A stretch of DNA of 64,000 nt from Hydrocarboniphaga daqingensis. Its GTDB lineage: Bacteria > Pseudomonadota > Gammaproteobacteria > Nevskiales > Nevskiaceae. The notes under the pieces are model-generated. The model did not search any database. It was not told where the DNA came from and worked only from the letters and a program-made list of their open reading frames with translations. The DNA lies in assembly GCF_900129825.1 (NCBI RefSeq), contig NZ_FQWZ01000002.1, forward strand, positions 428,641-492,640. The letters run 5' to 3'. Of the stretch, positions 59,150-64,000 are shown one piece after another. A program made the translations under genes and the position numbers. The number at the start of each line of letters is the position of its first letter. The stretch's first letter is position 1.

Positions 59150-60898
59150 GTGGCTGCTCAGTTTGTGCGTGTTTTGACGATTTCGGCACTGTTGGCTGCG
59201 GTCGGAGTGGCAGCGGCGCAGTCGCCGGATCAAGAGCCGTCGGCCGTTATGGCGCCGGCTGAATCTCCGTCGCCCGCTGCCGATGCGCCCGACGCCCCAG
59301 CGTCACCGACGACGACGGCTCCCGCTCCGATCGACGAGCACTTGTTCCCACGCTACGAGGTGCTCAAGCCCAACGTTGCGTTCTGGACCAAGGTGTTCAG
59401 CCAATGGTCGGAGCATCAGAGCGCGGTGCATTCGACGCAGTACCCGAACAAGGTGTTCGAGCTGCTGGACTTCCGCGGCGAAGCGCGGGAGCTGAGCGCC
59501 GGCCAGCTGGCGCGATACAAGGCCGACGCCGAATCCGATGCCAAGGCGCGCGTCGACCGGCTGCTGCGCCAGGTGCACGAGTTGCGCAACGCGCCTGACC
59601 AGATGAACGAGCAACAGCGTCGCGTCTACCAGATGTTTGCCGACGTGCGCAGCGACAACCGCTTTCTCGATGCGGTCGGTACGTTCCGCGCCCAGCGAGG
59701 GCTCAAGGAACGCACCGCCGTGGCGCTGGAAACCTCGGGCAGCTACCTGCCGGAGATGGAAAGCATCTTCGGCCGCTATCGCCTGCCGCTGCAGCTGACG
59801 CGCCTGCCGCTGGTGGAATCGAGCTTCAACGTTGATGCGTATTCTAAGGTCGGCGCCGCTGGGCTTTGGCAGTTCATTCCGTCGAGCGCCAAGATCTACA
59901 TGCGGCTCAACGAGCTGGTCGACGATCGCCGTGATCCGTGGACCAGCACCGACGCTGCTGCGCGTCACTTGCGCGACGACTACGCAGCGCTCGGTAGCTG
60001 GCCGCTCGCGCTGACCGCCTACAACCACGGCCGCGGCGGGATCGCGCGCGGCTTGCGCGAAACCGGCGGCTCGGCGCTGCCTGACCTGATCGCGCGCTAC
60101 GACGCCAAGAGCTTTGGCTTTGCGTCGCGCAACTTCTACGCGGAGTTCCTGGCTGCTACCGACGTGGAACGCAACTGGAAGCAGCATTTCGGCGAGATCC
60201 GTCGCCGCGACGCGTTGCGCTTCGACACGGTCGAAACCAAGAACTATGTTCCGTATGACACCTTGCGCCGCTTGTGCGATGCCGACGACGAGGTATTCCG
60301 CCGTTTGAATCCGGCATATCGCCCCGAGGTGATTGAAGGCAAGTTGTACGTGCCTCCGGGCCATGTGATTCGCGTGCCGGCAGGCCGCGCCGACGCGTTC
60401 AACGTGGCCTACGCCAAGCTCGGCAGTTCAGAACGCTTTGATGCGCAGCGCAGCTTTTTCCTGCTGCATAAAGTCGGCAAGGGCGACAGCCTCGGCAAGA
60501 TCGCGCGTCGCTACGGCGTGCCGCAGGCCGCGATCAAGAGCGCCAACGGGCTGAAGGATGCGTCCAAGCTCAAGCTCGGCCAGGTGCTGAAAGTGCCGCC
60601 GCGCGAAGAAAGCCGGCCGGGCCCGGTGGTCGTCGCCGTCGGCGAATCCAAGCCGACGCTGACTCGCGACCAGACCGTCGCTGCCGTCACCGAGCGGGTC
60701 CGCAGCGAGGCTGCTGTATCGTCGCCGCGCGGCAAGCGCGTGGCCGTGGCGCGCTTGCACAAGGTGCGCAGCGGACAGACGCTCGGCGAGATTGCCAAGC
60801 GCTACAAGGTCAGTGTCGCGGAGCTGCGCTCGGCCAACGGCCTGAACGAGAAGGGGCACATCCGCGTCGGGCAGCAGCTGAAGATTCCGGCCAGCTGA
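59150..60898 (+). CDS. mltD: MltD, membrane-bound lytic murein transglycosylase with LysM repeats
   Basis: A 582-residue cell-wall lytic enzyme. Signal peptide near the N terminus (FVRVLTISALLAAVGVAAAQ). SLT domain at about 200-330: LPLVESSFNVDAYSKVGAAG has the catalytic Glu near residue 223, and GLWQFIPSSA follows. Two LysM domains at about 440-485 (KVGKGDSLGKIARRYGVPQAAIKSANGL) and 538-582 (KVRSGQTLGEIAKRYKVSVAELRSANGL). A GTG at 59150 with GGAG eight bases upstream gives a sensible N terminus; an ATG at 59081 is open but without signal. Divergent from pip. Confidence 0.93.
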   Translation: MAAQFVRVLTISALLAAVGVAAAQSPDQEPSAVMAPAESPSPAADAPDAPASPTTTAPAPIDEHLFPRYEVLKPNVAFWTKVFSQWSEHQSAVHSTQYPNKVFELLDFRGEARELSAGQLARYKADAESDAKARVDRLLRQVHELRNAPDQMNEQQRRVYQMFADVRSDNRFLDAVGTFRAQRGLKERTAVALETSGSYLPEMESIFGRYRLPLQLTRLPLVESSFNVDAYSKVGAAGLWQFIPSSAKIYMRLNELVDDRRDPWTSTDAAARHLRDDYAALGSWPLALTAYNHGRGGIARGLRETGGSALPDLIARYDAKSFGFASRNFYAEFLAATDVERNWKQHFGEIRRRDALRFDTVETKNYVPYDTLRRLCDADDEVFRRLNPAYRPEVIEGKLYVPPGHVIRVPAGRADAFNVAYAKLGSSERFDAQRSFFLLHKVGKGDSLGKIARRYGVPQAAIKSANGLKDASKLKLGQVLKVPPREESRPGPVVVAVGESKPTLTRDQTVAAVTERVRSEAAVSSPRGKRVAVARLHKVRSGQTLGEIAKRYKVSVAELRSANGLNEKGHIRVGQQLKIPAS

Positions 60899-60926
60899 CG
60901 CCGACCGCGCCGATCGCCTGACGCGG

Positions 60927-61061
60927 CTAGCGCAGCAGGCCGATCACGCCGACGGCGATCAGATACAGCGCCACGACGTAGTTCAGTAGCTTGGGGCGGA
61001 TCAGGATCAAGACGCCGGCCAGCAGCGACAGCGTCGGAATCGGGTCGAGGTGCAGGGTCAT
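60927..61061 (-). CDS. DUF3096 small membrane protein, 44 aa
   Basis: A 44-residue ORF too short for standard tracks. It reads MTLHLDPIPTLSLLAGVLIL then IRPKLLNYVVALYLIAVGVI, two hydrophobic segments and the family wording LHLDPIPTLSLLAG of DUF3096. It is the last gene of the mprF-acvB-DUF456 run, 39 bp after the DUF456 stop. Confidence 0.85.
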   Translation of the reverse strand: MTLHLDPIPTLSLLAGVLILIRPKLLNYVVALYLIAVGVIGLLR

Positions 61062-61100
61062 TGTTTGCGTCCTTGCAGCAACAGCATCGTGGCGCCTGGC

Positions 61101-61592
61101 TTACACCAGCCAGGCGAAGGCGAACACGCCGATCATCGCCAGGCCAATGGCGAGCTTGGCGATCGTACCGAGCAGCAGGCCGACCCAGGTGGCAACGCCC
61201 GAAGCAGCAGCCTGATCGAGCCCGCGACGTGCGCCCAGTTCGCCGATGACGGCGCCGATGAACGGCCCGAGTATCAGTCCGGGCAAGCCGAAGAAGATAC
61301 CCACCACGCTGCCCAGCGTGGCGCCGAGCACAGCCTTGGGGCTGGCGCCGACGCGCTTGGCACCCAGGCTGCCGGCAATGAAGTCGAGCGCCATGCCGAC
61401 GGCCAGCATCACGCCGAGGATGCCGAGCGTCCATTTGCCGACATGGACAAAGCCGTCGACCCAGGCGCCGAGCAGCAGCCCGCCGAATAGCATCGGCAGT
61501 CCGGGCAGCAACGGCAGCACGGCGCCGGCAAGGCCGCCGAGCACCAGCGCGATCGCCAGCAGTCCGAGCACCATCTGCAAGGTCGGGTCCAT
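61101..61592 (-). CDS. DUF456 membrane protein
   Basis: A 163-residue protein with about four membrane segments and the DUF456 pattern AVLPLLPGLPMLFGGLLLGAWVDGF and GSVVGIFFGLPGLILGPFIGA. Its ATG overlaps the acvB stop by one base (TGATG). Membrane protein of unknown function; it may help handle lipids with its operon partners. Confidence 0.87.
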   Translation of the reverse strand: MDPTLQMVLGLLAIALVLGGLAGAVLPLLPGLPMLFGGLLLGAWVDGFVHVGKWTLGILGVMLAVGMALDFIAGSLGAKRVGASPKAVLGATLGSVVGIFFGLPGLILGPFIGAVIGELGARRGLDQAAASGVATWVGLLLGTIAKLAIGLAMIGVFAFAWLV

Positions 61593-63013
61593 CAGCGCGC
61601 CTCCGGTGCTGACAGGCCGTCGATCAGCGTCTTGGCCAGCAGCGCGTAATTGCCCTCGAAATGATGGCTGCCCGGCAGAATCCGCATCCGATGACGCGCT
61701 GGGTCAAGCTCGGGACAGATTGCAGCATCGTCGTTCTGGCCGCAGATGATCAGCAGGTCCTGTGCGCCCGCAAGCTGATCGACTTCTGGTCGCGTCTCGA
61801 AGTCGCCGGCCTGGCCGGCCCAGGCGCCGACATGGAACTCGAAGGCCGCATGTTTCGACAGCGCGATGGCGGCCGTCAGCGTGATCTGCTGACGCAGGCT
61901 CGGCGGCATCCGGTTCAGCGCAAACGGCAGCACGTCCGCTCCCTGCGAGTAGCCGATCAGCATCACGCGAGGGCGCTTCCAGGTCTCGACGTAATGGTGG
62001 ATCAGCCGCCCGAGATCCAGCGCCACGTCGTCCGGCTTGCGCTCGGTCCAGAAGTAGCGGAGCGAGTCCAGCCCGACCACCGGGATGCCCTCGGCTGCGA
62101 GCCGGTCGGCGATCTCTTCATCCAGGCCGGCCCAGCCTCCGTCGCCCGACAGCAGCACCGCCAACAGGTCGCGATGGCTTGGATCATCACGGCTGGCGGC
62201 GACCTCGACCAGCGGCAGATCGGGTAAAGCCTCGGGCTTGCGATGGGCCGGGGCGATATTGGCTGCCAGTGTGCCGTAGGCCAGCAGCGCAGCACCGACC
62301 GCGCTCGGCGCGCCGGCTTGACGGCGAACCGGCCACCGCAGCTCGGCGCCGTCGACGCGGTTGGTGAAGTCGCGCGCGCCGCAGGCTTCGCTCGCTGGCG
62401 TCGCCACGGCAAAGAAGGGCGACTGCAAACGCGACGTTGGCAGGATCGTGCTGCCGCCGCCCGGCTCGTGACGCTGGCGCAGTCCAGTGCCCGCGCACAA
62501 AGGCGGCCGCAGCGGGCTGAACGGGCAAAAGCCCACGCCGACGCCGCCCGAAAAGCTCTTCGGCGGCGCTTGCGACAGCGCCCCGAACACCAGTGCGGCG
62601 GACTCGTCCAAGCCCATCAGCAGCGGCGGACGGTAGTCGTCCTGGCGTGTGTACGCCTGAACGAATCGGCTCAGGTTGTCGAGGTCGCCGTCGAGAAACT
62701 CGCAGTTGTCGCCGTCCTGCGCCAGCACCTTTAGCAACGCCGGCGTGTCGATGCCGGCGACCAGCGTTTTGCTGCTGCGCAGCGCCCTGGCATAAGCGTC
62801 CGCTTCGCGGTCCCAGCCCCGCTGGCTGGAAAACAGCAAGGCCGTGCTGCGCGCCGGGCCTTCGGGTTTGTACAGATACAGTGGCTTGAAGCGGCCGTGT
62901 TCGATGCGCTCGTCGCGGGCCGGGTCGGGTGGGCGTGACGCCAGTGCTGGCAGTGCCAGCAAGCCGGCAGCCAACGCCAGCGCGATGGCGGCAACCGAAG
63001 CCAAGCACTTCAT
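61592..63013 (-). CDS. acvB: AcvB/VirJ-family hydrolase (putative lysyl-phosphatidylglycerol hydrolase)
   Basis: A 473-residue exported hydrolase. Signal MKCLASVAAIALALAAGLLALPALA. The C-terminal VirJ domain (about 265-470) has LLSGDGGWAGLDEEIADRLAAEGIPVVGLDSLRYFW and the nucleophile elbow LIGYSQGADVLPF, plus LPGSHHFEGNYALLA with a catalytic-type His. In Agrobacterium, AcvB hydrolyses lysyl-phosphatidylglycerol. Its ATG overlaps the mprF stop by four bases (ATGA), so the synthase and hydrolase are co-made. Confidence 0.88.
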   Translation of the reverse strand: MKCLASVAAIALALAAGLLALPALASRPPDPARDERIEHGRFKPLYLYKPEGPARSTALLFSSQRGWDREADAYARALRSSKTLVAGIDTPALLKVLAQDGDNCEFLDGDLDNLSRFVQAYTRQDDYRPPLLMGLDESAALVFGALSQAPPKSFSGGVGVGFCPFSPLRPPLCAGTGLRQRHEPGGGSTILPTSRLQSPFFAVATPASEACGARDFTNRVDGAELRWPVRRQAGAPSAVGAALLAYGTLAANIAPAHRKPEALPDLPLVEVAASRDDPSHRDLLAVLLSGDGGWAGLDEEIADRLAAEGIPVVGLDSLRYFWTERKPDDVALDLGRLIHHYVETWKRPRVMLIGYSQGADVLPFALNRMPPSLRQQITLTAAIALSKHAAFEFHVGAWAGQAGDFETRPEVDQLAGAQDLLIICGQNDDAAICPELDPARHRMRILPGSHHFEGNYALLAKTLIDGLSAPEAR

Positions 63014-64000
63014 TTACGCACCATCTCGCGCATGCCACCGGCAATCAAGGTTGCGGTGTCGAGCATGATCCGCGGCAGAGCCAAGCCGCCGGGCGATGCC
63101 AGGTAACGGGGCCGCCATACCGGCTGATATTTGTCCTTGTACTTGCGCAAGCCGTCGAAGTTGTAGAACGGCCCCCCGTAGCGGTGCACCAGCAGACCCA
63201 GACGGTGCCATAGCGGCGCCAGCGGATGTTGTTCCAGCCCGGCCAGCGGCGCCATGCCGAGGTTGAACCACTGATAGCCGCGCGCCTTGCCCCATAGCAG
63301 CAACTCGACGAACAGATAATCCATGACGCCCTTGGGTGCGTCCTGGCCGTAACGCATCAGGTCCACCGACAGCTCGGTTCCGTCGCCCGATTGCCACAGA
63401 TTGGCGAAGGCCACGATCTGGTCGCCGCGCCGCGCGACCGCGCATGGAAAGTTCGCCAGATAGGCCGGGTCGAAGCGGCCGACCGAAAAGCTCTTTTCGG
63501 CCGCCGACTTGTCTGCAAGCCAAGCCGAGGAGACGCGTTCAAGCTCGTCGGCGCGCGCCGCGACTTGCCCCGGCTCTAGCACATCGAACACCAGGCCTTC
63601 GCGCGCGCCCTTGCGCTGCGACGTGCGCAATTCGCCACGGGCCTTGCCCTCCAGCGAGAACGTGGTCAGCGGCACTCGCGCTTCTTCGCCCAGCTTCGAC
63701 AGCGACAGGCCGAGATCCAGATAAAGCGGAAGCTTGTCGGCGGTGACCTGATAGAACACGCACCAACCGCTGTGTTTGTCGCAGAGTTCGCGGAAACGCC
63801 ATGCCAGTTCGGCATGACGGGCCGGGTTGCCGACCGGGTTGCCCATCGCGATCCAGCTGCGTCCCGATCGCCGATACATGATGAAGGCATCGCGCTGGTC
63901 GCTGAACAGCAGCTGCTTGTCGCCGAGCAACACCAGGTTGGGCACGCTGTCGGTGCCGTGGCCGAGACATTGACGCGCAGCTTCGATGTCATCGGCAGTC
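63010..64000 (-). CDS. mprF: MprF/LpiA-type phosphatidylglycerol lysyltransferase, C-terminal part (runs off the edge)
   Basis: The catalytic C-terminal domain of MprF, which transfers lysine (or alanine) from charged tRNA to phosphatidylglycerol. Family wording: FIMYRRSGRSWIAMGNPVG, RTSQRKGAREGLVFDVL, SSAWLADKSAAEKSFSVGRFD, GVMDYLFVELLLWGKARGYQWFNLGMAPLAGLE and FYNFDGLRKYKDKYQPVW. The 5' part, including membrane segments, lies outside the window. The frame remains open to the edge at 64000. It overlaps acvB by four bases at its 3' end. Confidence 0.9.
   Translation of the reverse strand, partial: TADDIEAARQCLGHGTDSVPNLVLLGDKQLLFSDQRDAFIMYRRSGRSWIAMGNPVGNPARHAELAWRFRELCDKHSGWCVFYQVTADKLPLYLDLGLSLSKLGEEARVPLTTFSLEGKARGELRTSQRKGAREGLVFDVLEPGQVAARADELERVSSAWLADKSAAEKSFSVGRFDPAYLANFPCAVARRGDQIVAFANLWQSGDGTELSVDLMRYGQDAPKGVMDYLFVELLLWGKARGYQWFNLGMAPLAGLEQHPLAPLWHRLGLLVHRYGGPFYNFDGLRKYKDKYQPVWRPRYLASPGGLALPRIMLDTATLIAGGMREMVRK

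Overview
The window is GC-rich (roughly two thirds G+C), densely coded chromosomal DNA from a Gram-negative bacterium. Evidence for that is outer-membrane and lipoprotein genes, an OmpA-type porin, MltD and a tripartite efflux system with an outer-membrane channel. The gene content (a class-II acyl-ACP desaturase beside a GMC oxidoreductase with a Tat-exported partner, a DUF1329 protein beside a coniferyl-type aldehyde dehydrogenase, RF3, RimK/RimB, HvfABC) fits an environmental gammaproteobacterium. My guess is Nevskiales/Solimonadaceae, but that placement is inference. No insertion sequence, prophage, integrase, CRISPR array or rRNA operon is visible.

Layout. 1-6.3 kb (minus): one run made of a hybrid histidine kinase with two receivers and an HPt domain, a GAF protein, the RimB-type retropepsin-like protease, RimK, and an aspartoacylase-family hydrolase. 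6.4-12.3 kb: mnmG, a two-CBS protein, a YgjP-like metallopeptidase, a WYL regulator, an orphan ParB with a small cluster of DnaA boxes beside it, and folE. 12.4-16.6 kb (plus): acyl-ACP desaturase, SDR, Tat subunit and GMC oxidoreductase. 16.6-24.1 kb: acylphosphatase, an unknown protein, two tandem repeat proteins with peptidoglycan-binding ends, an MFS exporter, an OmpA/TSP3 porin and RF3 (prfC). 24.2-28.0 kb: a 1245-residue cyclase/STAND-ATPase/WD40 signalling protein. 28.0-30.2 kb: an HvfABC (bufferin-type) RiPP metallophore operon and tRNA-Ile2(CAU).

30.3-46 kb: two AraC-type regulators with divergent targets, a sterol-desaturase-family oxygenase, an Asp-nucleophile alpha/beta hydrolase, an alanine/glycine symporter, a TetA-like MFS, an OPT transporter, and an EmrRAB-like tripartite efflux operon whose MarR repressor has a clear palindromic operator. 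46.2-54.5 kb: a TetR regulator, DUF1329 protein and aldehyde dehydrogenase, an Old Yellow Enzyme with an SDR facing a TetR gene (operator visible), and ohr/ohrR with two identical operators. 54.5-64 kb: small envelope proteins, an FAD/NAD(P)-binding oxidoreductase, prolyl iminopeptidase, MltD, and a coupled mprF-acvB-DUF456-DUF3096 operon whose mprF runs off the right edge.

The most notable systems are the HvfABC copper-binding RiPP operon (hvfB has no ATG/GTG start in front of its conserved N terminus), the membrane-anchored cyclase-STAND-WD40 protein, the tandem PAEY-repeat proteins, the ParB/DnaA-box locus, and the lysyl-phosphatidylglycerol synthase-hydrolase operon. The window looks like core plus accessory chromosome without recent mobile insertions.
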